Under the pieces are notes generated by a model, which saw only the letters and a program-made list of their open reading frames with translations, searched no databases and was not told the DNA's origin. Below, in pieces: positions 24,043 through 32,746 of a stretch of 64,000 nt of DNA (position 1 is its first letter; each line of letters begins with the position of its first letter). Location of the stretch: contig JBBECA010000076.1 in assembly GCA_040882055.1 (NCBI GenBank), positions 8,891 through 72,890 of the forward strand. Direction: 5' to 3'. The stretch comes from Nitriliruptor sp040882055. Its GTDB lineage: Bacteria; Actinomycetota; Nitriliruptoria; Nitriliruptorales; Nitriliruptoraceae. The translations under genes and the position numbers were made by a program.

Positions 24043-24242
24043 GCGCGGTCCTCGGCACGGAGCGCCGCGAGTTCACGCTGGAGGGCAGCCCGGCGGGAGG
24101 CGAGGTGTTCGCGACCGCCACCGCTGTGCGGTGGCACCTCCGTCAGGTAGCGCTCGACGTCGGCGAGTTCGGCCGCGACAGCGGCGCGCGTGCGCCGCGG
24201 ACGCTCCCGCGGCTGCCGGTCAGCGGTGGGGGTGCCGCTCAC
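24039..24242 (-). CDS. Small conserved-looking protein coupled to PBP
   Basis: A 67-residue basic/acidic protein I cannot assign. Residues 1-20 are Arg/Pro-rich. The rest reads as two helices (VAAELADVERYLTEVP and HLASRRAALQRELAALRAED) around a Gly-rich turn, so an antiparallel coiled coil is likely. It sits between the enoyl-reductase-like gene and the PBP with 4-bp GTGA overlaps on both sides. That coupling is the best evidence that it is real. No membrane segment. Confidence 0.6.
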   Translation of the reverse strand: MSGTPTADRQPRERPRRTRAAVAAELADVERYLTEVPPHSGGGREHLASRRAALQRELAALRAEDRA

Positions 24243-25393
24243 GAGGTGGACAGCACCTCGAAGCGCAGGCCCTGCGCCTCGAGCCGGCGTCGGTACCCGG
24301 CGCCGAGCCCCTGGGCGGGGGTGACGGCGCCGAGGTGACCCGAGGGTGCGTCCTGCGCGAGGGTCAACACCGCCTCACCGAGCATCTTCGCCGTCTCGTC
24401 GTAGCCCGGGTCGCCGCCGCTGACCCGGGTCACGACCTGCTGCCCGCCGCCGACCCCGTGGAAGGTCGCCGCGAACGTGCTGCGGGCCCGGCGCGCCGCC
24501 GACGGCCCCTCGCCCGAGCTCGGCAGGACGCGGTCGAGCAGCGCGCGGGTCGGGGGCAGCGACGCGAGGGCGCCGAACGCGGCGACGCCGGCGAGCCCAC
24601 CGACGACGACCGGCAGGGTGCGGACACGGGCGAAGTGCCCGTAGCGGAACTTCGCGCCGTACCCGTCGAGGGTGGCAGCCGACCGCAGCACGATGGCGGG
24701 GTCGATGGTGGGCAGCGGCACGCCGTACCCGTCGATGCCGACGGCGGGGTCGATGCGGTGGATCCGTTGGGGCAGGCTGCGCACCTCGCGTGCCGGGTCG
24801 CCGTCCACCCGGCTCGACGGGAACGACCGCGTCGCGATGGCCTGGAGCGCCGAGCGGGCGGTCCCTCCGCTGAACCTGGCGTCCGCCTCGACGTAGCCCC
24901 GGACGGTCAGCGGCGCGTCGTCGGGTAGGTGTTCGACCGCGAGCCCCACCCCGAGGTCGTGGGGGACCGAGTCGAACCCGCAGCACGACACCAGCCGGAT
25001 CCCGGCGGCCCGGGCCCCCTCGTCGAACCGGCGACGCACGTCGGCCACGAAGCCGGGCTCGCCGGTGATGTCGGCGTACTCGGTCCCGGCACGCACGCAC
25101 GCGTCGACGACCGGGAGGCCGTGGTCGGCGAAGGGCCCGACCGTGGTGGCGAGGGCCGTGGTCCGCTCCGCCAGGCGGGTCACGGCGTCGATGTCGTGCA
25201 CGTCGACCACCTCGACCGCGGGCGGGTCCCCCGGCAACCGCTGCGCCACCGCCTCGAGCTTGTCCCGGTCACGCCCCGCGATGGCCCACCGCACCGTGGT
25301 GCCCGTGGTGCGACGTGCGAGGTGCTCGGCCGTCAGGCCACCGGTGAACCCGGTCGCGCCGAGCAGGACGACGTCGTACTGACGATCGGACAC
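24239..25393 (-). CDS. Trans-acting enoyl reductase / saccharopine dehydrogenase-like protein
   Basis: A 384-residue Rossmann protein of the saccharopine-dehydrogenase-like family that includes mycobacterial trans-acting enoyl reductases. The N-terminus has VVLLGATGFTGGLTAEHLA, then WAIAGRDRDKLEAV, the family's cofactor site. CGFDSVPHDLGV is the conserved central motif. A hydrophobic patch (VVVGGLAGVAAFGALASL, about 275) may contact membrane or lipid. The likely role is reducing a polyketide or lipid intermediate, by family analogy. The GTG at 25393 has GAGG upstream, and TACCGT lies 38 bp before it. Confidence 0.83.
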   Translation of the reverse strand: MSDRQYDVVLLGATGFTGGLTAEHLARRTTGTTVRWAIAGRDRDKLEAVAQRLPGDPPAVEVVDVHDIDAVTRLAERTTALATTVGPFADHGLPVVDACVRAGTEYADITGEPGFVADVRRRFDEGARAAGIRLVSCCGFDSVPHDLGVGLAVEHLPDDAPLTVRGYVEADARFSGGTARSALQAIATRSFPSSRVDGDPAREVRSLPQRIHRIDPAVGIDGYGVPLPTIDPAIVLRSAATLDGYGAKFRYGHFARVRTLPVVVGGLAGVAAFGALASLPPTRALLDRVLPSSGEGPSAARRARSTFAATFHGVGGGQQVVTRVSGGDPGYDETAKMLGEAVLTLAQDAPSGHLGAVTPAQGLGAGYRRRLEAQGLRFEVLSTS

Positions 25394-25430
25394 GGGGAGC
25401 CTCGAGGGACGCGGACGGGGTGGGAGCGCG

Positions 25431-25471
25431 ACGGTAGGACGCCGGGGCCCGTGACCCCAACCGGCTACCGT
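25431..25471. promoter_or_regulatory. Divergent -10 elements, both TACCGT
   Basis: TACCGT on the minus strand (25431-25436) is 38 bp before the enoyl-reductase-like gene. TACCGT on the plus strand (25466-25471) is 55 bp before the antiporter gene. Confidence 0.4.
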
Positions 25472-25525
25472 CCGTCGGTCCGCGTCCGCACCGTGGCAGC
25501 TCCCGCCCGGCCATGGAGGTCCACC

Positions 25526-26476
25526 GTGTCGCTCCCGCTCGCCCTGCTCGCCCTGGTCGTGGGCCTCGTGATCCTCGTCCGGGCCGCGGACACCTTCGTG
25601 GCCGGTGCCGAGGCGATCGCGGTGCACCGGCGCTGGTCGCCGGCGGTCATCGGTGCCGTCATCGTCGGCTTCGGCACCTCGCTGCCCGAGCTCGTGACGT
25701 CCGTCATCGCGGCCTTCGGTGGCCAACCCGACCTCGCACTCGGCAACGCGGCCGGGTCGAACGTGGCCAACCTCCTGCTCATCCTCGGGGTCGCCGCGCT
25801 GGTCTCACCGATCGTCGGTACGCGCGATCAGGCGCCCCGTCGGGACGGCCTGATCGCCGGGGTGGCGAGCGTCCTGCTGCTCGGGGTGGCGTTCGACGGA
25901 CGGATCGGCGCGGTCGAGGGTGGCGTGCTCGTGCTCGCCCTCCTCGCCGCCATCGTGTGGCAGGTACGGACCGCCCGCAGCGGCGATGTGGCGACCGAGC
26001 TACCTCTCGCCGTCCCCGAGCGGTTCGTCGGCGTCCGCGTGGTCGGGGGTCTGCTCGGTGTGCTCGTGGGCGCCCAGCTGTTGGTCGCCGGCGCCACCGA
26101 TCTCGCCGAGCGCGCGGGTCTCCCCGAGATCGTCATCGGATCGCTGCTGGTCGCCGTCGGCACCTCGCTGCCCGAGCTGGCCACCGCCATCGCCTCGGCG
26201 CGACGTGGCCAGGTCGAGATCCTGCTCGGCAACCTGCTCGGTTCGAACGCGTTCAACGCCCTCATGGTCGTCGGTGCCTCCGCGTTGGTCGGTGCCGGAC
26301 GTGGGGACGGCTTCCCGGTGGACGGGGCGGCGCTCGCCGTCGTCGCGGCCGCGGCCGTGATCACCGGTCTGGCGGCGCTGATCCTCTCGCGCCGGCCGGT
26401 CATCACCCGCCCCGTCGGCGCGGCCCTCGTCGCCCTGCACGTCGCATCCGTCCCCGTGCTGCTCGCGATCAGCTGA
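25526..26476 (+). CDS. Calcium/sodium (CaCA) antiporter
   Basis: A 316-residue cation:Ca2+ exchanger of the CaCA family, YrbG-like, with about ten helices. The two inverted alpha repeats are plain: GFGTSLPELVTSVIAA with GNAAGSNVANLLLILG, and AVGTSLPELATAIASA with LLGNLLGSNAFNALMVVG. Both ion-binding Glu residues (SLPE) are present. A short loop of about 20 polar residues separates the halves. The GTG at 25526 has GGAGG six bases upstream. Confidence 0.92.
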   Translation: MSLPLALLALVVGLVILVRAADTFVAGAEAIAVHRRWSPAVIGAVIVGFGTSLPELVTSVIAAFGGQPDLALGNAAGSNVANLLLILGVAALVSPIVGTRDQAPRRDGLIAGVASVLLLGVAFDGRIGAVEGGVLVLALLAAIVWQVRTARSGDVATELPLAVPERFVGVRVVGGLLGVLVGAQLLVAGATDLAERAGLPEIVIGSLLVAVGTSLPELATAIASARRGQVEILLGNLLGSNAFNALMVVGASALVGAGRGDGFPVDGAALAVVAAAAVITGLAALILSRRPVITRPVGAALVALHVASVPVLLAIS

Positions 26477-26500
26477 GCTCACCGCTCACGCTCGGACCGG

Positions 26501-27874
26501 TCAGAGCCACTTGCCGGGGTTCAGCAGGTCCTGCGGGTCGAGCGCCCGCTTGATCGAACGCTGCACGGCGAGGCTCGCCGATCCGACCTCGCGTTCGAGG
26601 AAGGGCTGCTTGACCACGCCGATGCCGTGCTCGCCCGTGACGGTCCCACCGAGTTCGAGCGCCACCTCGAGGATGTCGTCGAAGGCGGCCTTCCCGCGCA
26701 CGAGCGCGTCCTCGTCGCCCCGTGGCAGCACGATGGTGGGGTGCATGTTCCCGTCCCCGGCGTGTCCGAACGTGCCGATCGTGACGTCGCGCGCCGCGGC
26801 GATCTCCTCGGTGCGGCCGACGAGGTGGGGGATCTTCGAGCGGGGGACGGCGACGTCGTCGAGCAACGTGTCGCCGAGCCGTTCGAGCGCGGGGATGGCG
26901 AGCCGGCGCGCCTGGAGCAGCATCTCGGCCTCGTCCGGGTCATCGGTGGCCGCGGTGTAGCTGGCCCCGGCGGCGTCACAGATCGCTGCGGCCCGCGCGA
27001 CCTCCGTCCCCCGGAGCGGCGCCGGCGAGTCGGACTGCACGAGCAGCAGCGCGGCGGCGTCACGGTCGAGCCCGAGGTTCCGCCAGTCGTCCACCGCGAG
27101 CAGCGTGGTGCGGTCCACGAGCTCGACGAGGGAGAGCTGGAGCCCGCTGGCGACGAGGTCGGCGACCGCGACACCGGCGGCGCCGAGCGTCGGGAAGACC
27201 GCGACCATGGTCGCGGCGCCCTCGGGCAGCGGGGTCAGGCGGACCCGCACCCGGGTCACGATGCCGAGCGTCCCCTCGCTGCCGATCATCAGCTGGGTGA
27301 GATCGAGCCCGGCGACCCCCTTGATCGTCCGCCGGCCGGTCTCGACGATGGTGCCGTCGGCCATGACGACCTCGAGCCCGAGCACGTGATCGCGGGTCAC
27401 GCCGTACTTGACGCAGCACAGCCCACCGGCGTTGGTCGCGATGTTGCCGCCGATCGAGCAGAACGTCTTGCTCGCGGGATCCGGCGGGTACCAGAGCCCG
27501 TGCTCGGCCGTCGCGAGCGAGACGTCGGCGTTGATGACCCCGGGTTCGAGCACGGCCATCTGGTCCACCGCGTCGATCTCGAGGATGCGGTCCATGCGCT
27601 CGAGGCACAGGACCACGCACCCGTCGATCGCCGACGACCCGCCGCACAGCGAGCTGCCGGCACCGCGCGGGACGATCGGCACCTGGTGGTCGGCGGCGGC
27701 ACGGACCGCTGCGGCGACCTGCTCGGTGGTCGTCGGGAAGACGGCGGCGAGCGGTGTCCCCGGCTCGATCCACTCGGTGCGGTCGTAGCGGTAGGTCTCG
27801 AGGACGTCCGGGTCGGTCACGAGCGCGCCCGCCGGGAGCGCGTCGCCGAGCTGTTCGACGAACCTCGAGGTCAC
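26501..27874 (-). CDS. FAD-linked oxidase, GlcD/D-lactate dehydrogenase type
   Basis: A 457-residue flavoprotein of the VAO/PCMH family. The FAD pyrophosphate site is PRGAGSSLCGGS (about 72-83), followed by the covalent/cofactor region GGNIATNAGGLCCVKYG. The C-domain holds FGHAGDGNMHP, with His residues typical of metal or substrate binding, and TGEHGIGVVK. It probably oxidises glycolate or D-lactate. No GlcE/GlcF partners are adjacent, which favours a single-subunit D-lactate dehydrogenase type. The GTG at 27874 is chosen because GGAGGG precedes it. Confidence 0.9.
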   Translation of the reverse strand: MTSRFVEQLGDALPAGALVTDPDVLETYRYDRTEWIEPGTPLAAVFPTTTEQVAAAVRAAADHQVPIVPRGAGSSLCGGSSAIDGCVVLCLERMDRILEIDAVDQMAVLEPGVINADVSLATAEHGLWYPPDPASKTFCSIGGNIATNAGGLCCVKYGVTRDHVLGLEVVMADGTIVETGRRTIKGVAGLDLTQLMIGSEGTLGIVTRVRVRLTPLPEGAATMVAVFPTLGAAGVAVADLVASGLQLSLVELVDRTTLLAVDDWRNLGLDRDAAALLLVQSDSPAPLRGTEVARAAAICDAAGASYTAATDDPDEAEMLLQARRLAIPALERLGDTLLDDVAVPRSKIPHLVGRTEEIAAARDVTIGTFGHAGDGNMHPTIVLPRGDEDALVRGKAAFDDILEVALELGGTVTGEHGIGVVKQPFLEREVGSASLAVQRSIKRALDPQDLLNPGKWL

Positions 27875-27904
27875 GTTGCCCTCCAACGGTCGGGCCGGAG
27901 GAGG

Positions 27905-27965
27905 AGGGTAGGCCGCGCACGCGTCCCGCTCCGGCGCCCCGGGCGGCGACCCTTCGCGGTAGCGT
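27905..27965. promoter_or_regulatory. Divergent -10-like elements TACCCT and TAGCGT
   Basis: TACCCT on the minus strand (27905-27910) is 31 bp before the FAD-linked oxidase. TAGCGT on the plus strand (27960-27965) is 41 bp before the aminotransferase gene. Confidence 0.4.
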
Positions 27966-28005
27966 CACCCGACGGTTCCGGCGACCCCGTGCGAGGTGAC
28001 CGACG

Positions 28006-29052
28006 ATGTCCAGCGCGCCCCTGACGGCCCAGTCCACCGGTGCCCCCGCTCCCGCCTTCGGGACGGTCCTGGCGCCCACGATGGCCACCGTCACCGTCGT
28101 CGACGGCGTCTACGGCGATCTCGAGCTGGTCCCGCTGGCCCCCATCGCCATGCACCCCGCCGCGCACGCCCTGCACTACGGCAGCACGTGTTTCGAGGGA
28201 CTCAAGGCCCACCGGGGCACGGACGGCACGGTCCGGCTGTTCCGCGTGGATGCGCACGCGGACCGCATGTCGGGCTCGGCGCGGCGCCTCCACCTGCCGG
28301 TCCCGGACCCGGAGCTCGTGACCGAGGCGATCGTGCGGGTGACCGCCGCGAACCTCGACCTCACACCCGAGTCGCCCGGTGCGCTCTACCTCCGCCCGGT
28401 CCTGCTCGGCACGCTCGAGAACATCGGGGCCGCCGCGGCGCCGTCCCCCGACGCGCTCTTCTACGTGATCGCCTCACCGGTCGGCGACTACTTCACCGGC
28501 GACCGTGGGCTCAGGCTCTGGGTCGAGACCGAGCTGCCACGTACGACACCGCAGTTCGGACGGATCAAGACCGGCGCGAACTACGCGATGGCGCTCGGCC
28601 CGACCTTGGCGAGGAAGCAGCAGCACGGCGTGGACCAGGTCCTGTTCGCCCCCGAGGGCGACGTGCAGGAGACCGGCGCCGCCAACGCGCTGCTGCTGTC
28701 GGAGGACCGGATCGTCACGCGGATGCTCGACGATGCCTTCCTCCACGGCATCACCCGTGACAGCGTCCTGACGCTGGCCCGTGACCTCGGGATGCAGGTC
28801 GAGGAGCGGCCGGTCTCGGTCGACGAGCTCTACGCCTGGTGCCGCGACGGAGGCGAGGTCGCCCTGTCAGGGACCGCCGCGGTGCTCGCCGGCGTCGGTG
28901 CGCTGGTCTCCGAGGATGGCGAGTGCGAGGTCACCGGCGGCGAGCCCGGCCCGGTCACCACCCGCCTGCGCGACGCCCTCCTCGCCCTGCAGCGCGGCGA
29001 TGCCGAGGACGCACACGGCTGGACCCGCGAGGTCACCGCCGCCGACGCGTGA
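28006..29052 (+). CDS. ilvE: Branched-chain amino acid aminotransferase
   Basis: A 348-residue fold-type IV PLP enzyme for the last step of Leu, Ile and Val synthesis. The PLP Lys is in RIKTGANYAMALG (about 188). ALHYGSTCFEGLKAHR (about 50-65) is the family substrate-side signature, and EGDVQETGAANALLL the PLP-phosphate region. The C-terminus carries VALSGTAAVLAGVG. Length is typical of actinobacterial IlvE. The ATG has GAGGTG seven bases upstream. Confidence 0.92.
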   Translation: MSSAPLTAQSTGAPAPAFGTVLAPTMATVTVVDGVYGDLELVPLAPIAMHPAAHALHYGSTCFEGLKAHRGTDGTVRLFRVDAHADRMSGSARRLHLPVPDPELVTEAIVRVTAANLDLTPESPGALYLRPVLLGTLENIGAAAAPSPDALFYVIASPVGDYFTGDRGLRLWVETELPRTTPQFGRIKTGANYAMALGPTLARKQQHGVDQVLFAPEGDVQETGAANALLLSEDRIVTRMLDDAFLHGITRDSVLTLARDLGMQVEERPVSVDELYAWCRDGGEVALSGTAAVLAGVGALVSEDGECEVTGGEPGPVTTRLRDALLALQRGDAEDAHGWTREVTAADA

Positions 29053-29056
29053 GACC

Positions 29057-30009
29057 TCAGGCGGCCGGCAGGCCGTGGCCGACGCCGGTGAGCTCCTCGG
29101 TCCGCTCGAACAGGGCGCGGGCGACGCGGTCGTCCTTCGCCGCATCGCCGCATCGCTGCGGCCGGCGGGTCCGGGGGCGCCGCGCATGCCACGCAGGGCT
29201 TGTGGGCCCCAGTAGGAGCCGCTCGGCACCCCGGGCGCCACCGCGGCGAACAGCTGCGGGAGCGCGCCTTCCGCCGCCGGCTGCGCGACGACCGCGTTGA
29301 GCGCGCGGCTGGCCAGGTCCATCGCCTGTCCGCTGAGCCCACCCTGCATCGAGGGGCCCTTGGTCTGCAGCTCGGTGGCCGCGTACCCGGGGTGCGCCGC
29401 GGCCACCGTCACCGGTGAGGCGTTCGCGTCCAAGCGGCGCGCGAGCTCGTGGACGTGGAGGAGGTTGGCGAGCTTGCTCTGGCCGTAGGCCAGCCAGCGC
29501 TGGTAGCGGCGCCGTTCGAACTGCAGGTCGTCGAGGTCGATCCGACCGACGCGGTGCAGCTCCGACGACACGATCACGACGCGCGGATCCTCGGCGTCCT
29601 GCAGCAGGGGCAGCAGCTGGGCGATGAACGCCGCGTGGCCGAGGTGGTTGACCCCGAGCTGGAGCTCGAAGCCGTCCACCGTACGTCGCTCCGGTGTGGC
29701 CATCAGCCCGGCGTTGGCGACGACCACGTCGAGGACGTCGTGGCGGTCGGCGATGACCGCGGCGGCGTGGCGCACCGAGGAGAGATCGGCGAGGTCGAGC
29801 TCGACGCGCTCGAGGATCGCGCCAGGGACGGCACGTCGGACCCGGTCGGCGGCCGCCTCGGTCTTGCTGGCGTCGCGGGTCGCCATCACCACGCGTGCGC
29901 CGGCGGCCGCGAGCGCACGGGTGTTCTCGAGCCCGAGCCCCGCGCTGGCACCGGTGACGACCACGGTGCGCCCCCGCAGGTCCGGTACGTCGCGCTCGCT
30001 CCAACCCAT
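29057..30009 (-). pseudogene. SDR oxidoreductase frameshifted by an 8-bp duplication
   Basis: A retinol-dehydrogenase/protochlorophyllide-reductase-like SDR. Present are TGASAGLGLENTRAL, VVANAGLMATPE, VIVSSELHRVG and YGQSK. The frame reads normally to GPAGRSDAA at about 29147 and then becomes non-homologous. The proper C-terminus (AKDDRVARALFERTEE ... GLPAA) continues in another frame to the stop at 29057. The cause is visible: GCCGCATC occurs twice in tandem (29139-29146, 29147-29154). Removing one copy restores about 314 residues. The shifted frame would otherwise run on, antisense to ilvE. The ATG at 30009 has GGAG six bases upstream; 30015 is the alternative. Confidence 0.82.
29139..29154. 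repeat. Exact 8-bp tandem duplication causing a frameshift
   Basis: GCCGCATC repeated twice without spacer inside the SDR gene. Eight is not a multiple of three, so the C-terminal 30 codons shift frame. Confidence 0.85.
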
Positions 30010-30072
30010 CGTCATCTCCGGTGTCGATCCCCCGTGGGACCCCGACCCTACGGGCCAGCTCGGGCCGCTCGG

Positions 30073-31035
30073 TCAGCGGTGGCGACCCGCCGGCAGCGCG
30101 TCCGCCGGCACCGTGCCGGTGGCCAGGAACCGGCCGAGGTCGGCGACGGCCCGGTCCGCCGCGCTCATCACGCCGACGAAGACCTGGTGGACGTGCCACA
30201 TGCCGGGCCACACCTGGAGGTGGACGTCGCCACCGGCCTCGGCGGCCGCATCGACGTACGCGTACGCGTCGTCACGCAAGGCCTCGGCACCGCCGACCTG
30301 GACCAGCGTCGGCGGGAGCGTGGTGAGATCCGCCCACCGGGGCGAGACCAGGGGGTCGGTCGGGTCGTAGGCGCCCGCGAGGTAGTCGCCGACGGCGTCG
30401 AGGCCGCCGCGGACGAGGAGCGGATCGTCGGCGGTGTCCCAGCTGCCCTCCGGGAGGGTCAGGTCGACGAAGGGAGAGATCGCGCCGACGGCCGCCAGCG
30501 AGGTGTCCCCGGCGTCCCGGAGCGCGACCGCGAGCCCGATGGCGAGGTTGCCCCCGGCGGAGTCCCCGGCGACCGTCACGCGCTGCGGCGTCCGTTCGAG
30601 GAGCGCGGCGTGGACGGCGCGGACGTCGTCCGCGGCTGCCGGGAAGGGGTGCTCCGGTGCGAGCCGGTAGTCGGGCACCACGACCGTGGCGTCCGCGGCG
30701 TGCGCCAACGCGGAGGTCAGCCCCCGGTGCGAACGGGGCGAGCCGACCACGAACCCGCCGCCGTGCACGTAGAGCAGCACGTGCGGATCCGCCTCACGGT
30801 ACGCCTGACGACCGCGGGGTCGCACCACCTCGACCGGGACGCCGGCGATGTGCCCCTGACGGACGTCGACCCGGTAGCGCAGCGAGGCGACGCCCCGGCC
30901 GAGCGCGTCCTGCAGCCGGCGTGCGGCCGGGAGCGGCAGGCTGCCGTCCAGCGTGGGACGGACCACGCGACGGGTGAAGGCGCGCGCGAACGGCTCGGTG
31001 GTGGTGAGTTCGGTGCCGTCGGTGGCGCGCGTCAC
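30073..31035 (-). CDS. Alpha/beta hydrolase, HSL-type esterase
   Basis: A 320-residue carboxylesterase of the hormone-sensitive-lipase group. The oxyanion-hole motif HGGGFVVGS (about 93), the nucleophile elbow GDSAGG (about 156) and YRLAPEHPFPAA are all present; the catalytic His lies in WPGMWHVHQ near the C-terminus. The start overlaps the stop of the upstream monooxygenase gene (GTGA). An esterase after a Baeyer-Villiger-type enzyme fits a pathway in which a ketone becomes an ester and is hydrolysed; that pairing is inference. Confidence 0.9.
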   Translation of the reverse strand: MTRATDGTELTTTEPFARAFTRRVVRPTLDGSLPLPAARRLQDALGRGVASLRYRVDVRQGHIAGVPVEVVRPRGRQAYREADPHVLLYVHGGGFVVGSPRSHRGLTSALAHAADATVVVPDYRLAPEHPFPAAADDVRAVHAALLERTPQRVTVAGDSAGGNLAIGLAVALRDAGDTSLAAVGAISPFVDLTLPEGSWDTADDPLLVRGGLDAVGDYLAGAYDPTDPLVSPRWADLTTLPPTLVQVGGAEALRDDAYAYVDAAAEAGGDVHLQVWPGMWHVHQVFVGVMSAADRAVADLGRFLATGTVPADALPAGRHR

Positions 31036-32600
31036 GCCGGCACCCTCCGGGCCTCGGCGACGGCGCCCGGATCGAGGTCGGTCCGTGTCGGCAGCTCCGA
31101 GCGACGCACCAGCGTGTGGGCCGCCGGATCGAAGCGGCGGGTCCGCCAGCGGTACTCCACGGTGGTCCCGACCCAGTTGTTCACGATGCGTCCGTTCTCG
31201 TCGACGTACCAGCTGTCGCAGTTGCCCGACCAGATCGACTCGCGCAGCCGGCGCTGCAGCGAGTCGTTGAAGCGACGGTGCACGTCCGCGCGGACCTCGA
31301 TGCTCGCCAGGTCGTCGTCGACCATGGACCGCACGGCCTGGCCGATGTAGCGCGCCTGGCACTCGAGCATGAAGATGATCGAGTTGTGCCCGAGGTTGGT
31401 GTTCGGGCCGTACATCAGGAACAGGTTCGGGAAGCCGGCCACCGTGATCCCGAGGTGCGCCTCGGCGCCGTCACGCCACGCGTCGTTCAGGTCCACCCCG
31501 TCGCGTCCGACGAGCTCGATCGGGGCGAGGAACTCGGTGGTCTTGAACCCGGTGCCCCAGACGATGACGTCGCACGGCAACCGCGTGCCGTCGTCGAGCA
31601 CGACGGCGTCCGCCTCGATCCGGGCGACACCGCTGCCGACCACGTCGACGTTCGGACGCGCCAGCGCCGGGTACCAGTCGTTGGACTGCAGGATCCGCTT
31701 GCAGCCGATCGGGTAGTCCGGCGTCAGCTGCTCGCGCAGCTGTGGATCCTCGACGTCACGCTGCATGTGCCGTCTGGCGAGCTCGGTGGCGGCCCGGCCC
31801 GCGATGCGGTTCCCGCTGAACGCCGGCCAGCGACCCTCGGAGCGCAGGTAGAGGTAGGCCCGGTGTGCTGCGGCGTACCCCGGGAGCGCGGCGAAGGCCC
31901 GGCGTTCGAGGCCGGTGTAGGGACGGTCGCCCTTGCGCACGACCCACGGGGCGGAGCGCTGCACGACCGTCACCTGGGCCGCCCGTTCGGCGAGGTGCGG
32001 GACGAACTGGACGGCGCTGGCTCCGGTACCGACCACCACGACCCTGGCACCGCCGAGCGGCGCGTCGTGGTCCCACCGGGCGGAGTGGAAGCTCGTCCCC
32101 GCGAAGTCGTCGAGGCCCGGCAGCCTCGGGATCGCTGGGCGGTTGAGCTGGCCGGTCCCGGCGATGAGGACGTCGAACTCGAGGATCTCGCCGCTGTCGA
32201 GGTGCACGTCCCACGTCGCGGTCGTGTCGGACCACACCGCGCGGATGACCTCGACGCCGAAGCGGCAGTGGGGCAGCAGGCCGCGTCGACGGGCCACCCG
32301 CTGGAGGTAGGTGTGGATCTCGGCCTGGGGGGCGAACCGCAGCGACCAGTCGGCGTTCGGGGCCCACGAGAACGAGTAGAGGTGGCTCGGCACGTCGCAC
32401 GCGGCGCCGGGGTAGGTGTTGTCTCGCCACACCCCGCCGACCTCGTCCGCCTTCTCGAGCAACGTGAAGGACCGGACCCCGAGGGTCTGGAGCTCGGCGG
32501 CGGCCGCCACCCCCGAGAAGCCGGCCCCGACGATGCCGACCCGCGGGGTGCGCGCTCGCGGTGGCGATGCCGAGCGACGGGCGGCGGTGTCGGTGGTCAT
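31032..32600 (-). CDS. Flavin-containing Baeyer-Villiger-type monooxygenase
   Basis: A 522-residue FAD/NADPH monooxygenase. The FAD Rossmann motif is VGIVGAGFSG (about 21-30). The type I BVMO fingerprint is nearly complete as FAGTSFHSARWDHD, where Asp follows Trp. The NADPH Rossmann motif is VVVVGTGASA. ATG (GTG in the motif VIVWGTGFKTTEF) completes the family pattern. Likely substrates are linear or cyclic ketones. It leads an operon with the esterase and is divergent from an AraC-type regulator; TACCGT (32635-32640, minus) is its probable -10. Confidence 0.9.
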   Translation of the reverse strand: MTTDTAARRSASPPRARTPRVGIVGAGFSGVAAAAELQTLGVRSFTLLEKADEVGGVWRDNTYPGAACDVPSHLYSFSWAPNADWSLRFAPQAEIHTYLQRVARRRGLLPHCRFGVEVIRAVWSDTTATWDVHLDSGEILEFDVLIAGTGQLNRPAIPRLPGLDDFAGTSFHSARWDHDAPLGGARVVVVGTGASAVQFVPHLAERAAQVTVVQRSAPWVVRKGDRPYTGLERRAFAALPGYAAAHRAYLYLRSEGRWPAFSGNRIAGRAATELARRHMQRDVEDPQLREQLTPDYPIGCKRILQSNDWYPALARPNVDVVGSGVARIEADAVVLDDGTRLPCDVIVWGTGFKTTEFLAPIELVGRDGVDLNDAWRDGAEAHLGITVAGFPNLFLMYGPNTNLGHNSIIFMLECQARYIGQAVRSMVDDDLASIEVRADVHRRFNDSLQRRLRESIWSGNCDSWYVDENGRIVNNWVGTTVEYRWRTRRFDPAAHTLVRRSELPTRTDLDPGAVAEARRVPA

Positions 32601-32634
32601 CGGCGAGCTTCCGTTCCGGGGGCGCGGTAGGTGG

Positions 32635-32640
32635 ACGGTA
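32635..32640 (-). promoter_or_regulatory. -10-like element TACCGT for the monooxygenase operon
   Basis: Lies 35 bp upstream of the monooxygenase start. The repeats at 32663-32700 are just upstream of where its -35 would be. Confidence 0.4.
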
Positions 32641-32662
32641 GGTCCTCGGGCGGGGGGCGGAC

Positions 32663-32700
32663 CCTGTCGACGCCGGACAGGAGGTTGTTCGTTCCGGACA
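32663..32700. promoter_or_regulatory. Candidate AraC-type binding sites
   Basis: CCGGACA occurs twice in the same orientation, 21 bp apart (32673-32679 and 32694-32700), two helical turns as in AraC-family half-sites. The first copy also takes part in an inverted repeat CCTGTC/GACAGG (32663-32668, 32676-32681). They lie between the monooxygenase operon and the AraC-type gene. Confidence 0.4.
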
Positions 32701-32746
32701 CGTGCGTCACCATGGCCCGGCTCGGGACCGGCGAGGGAGCTGAGCG

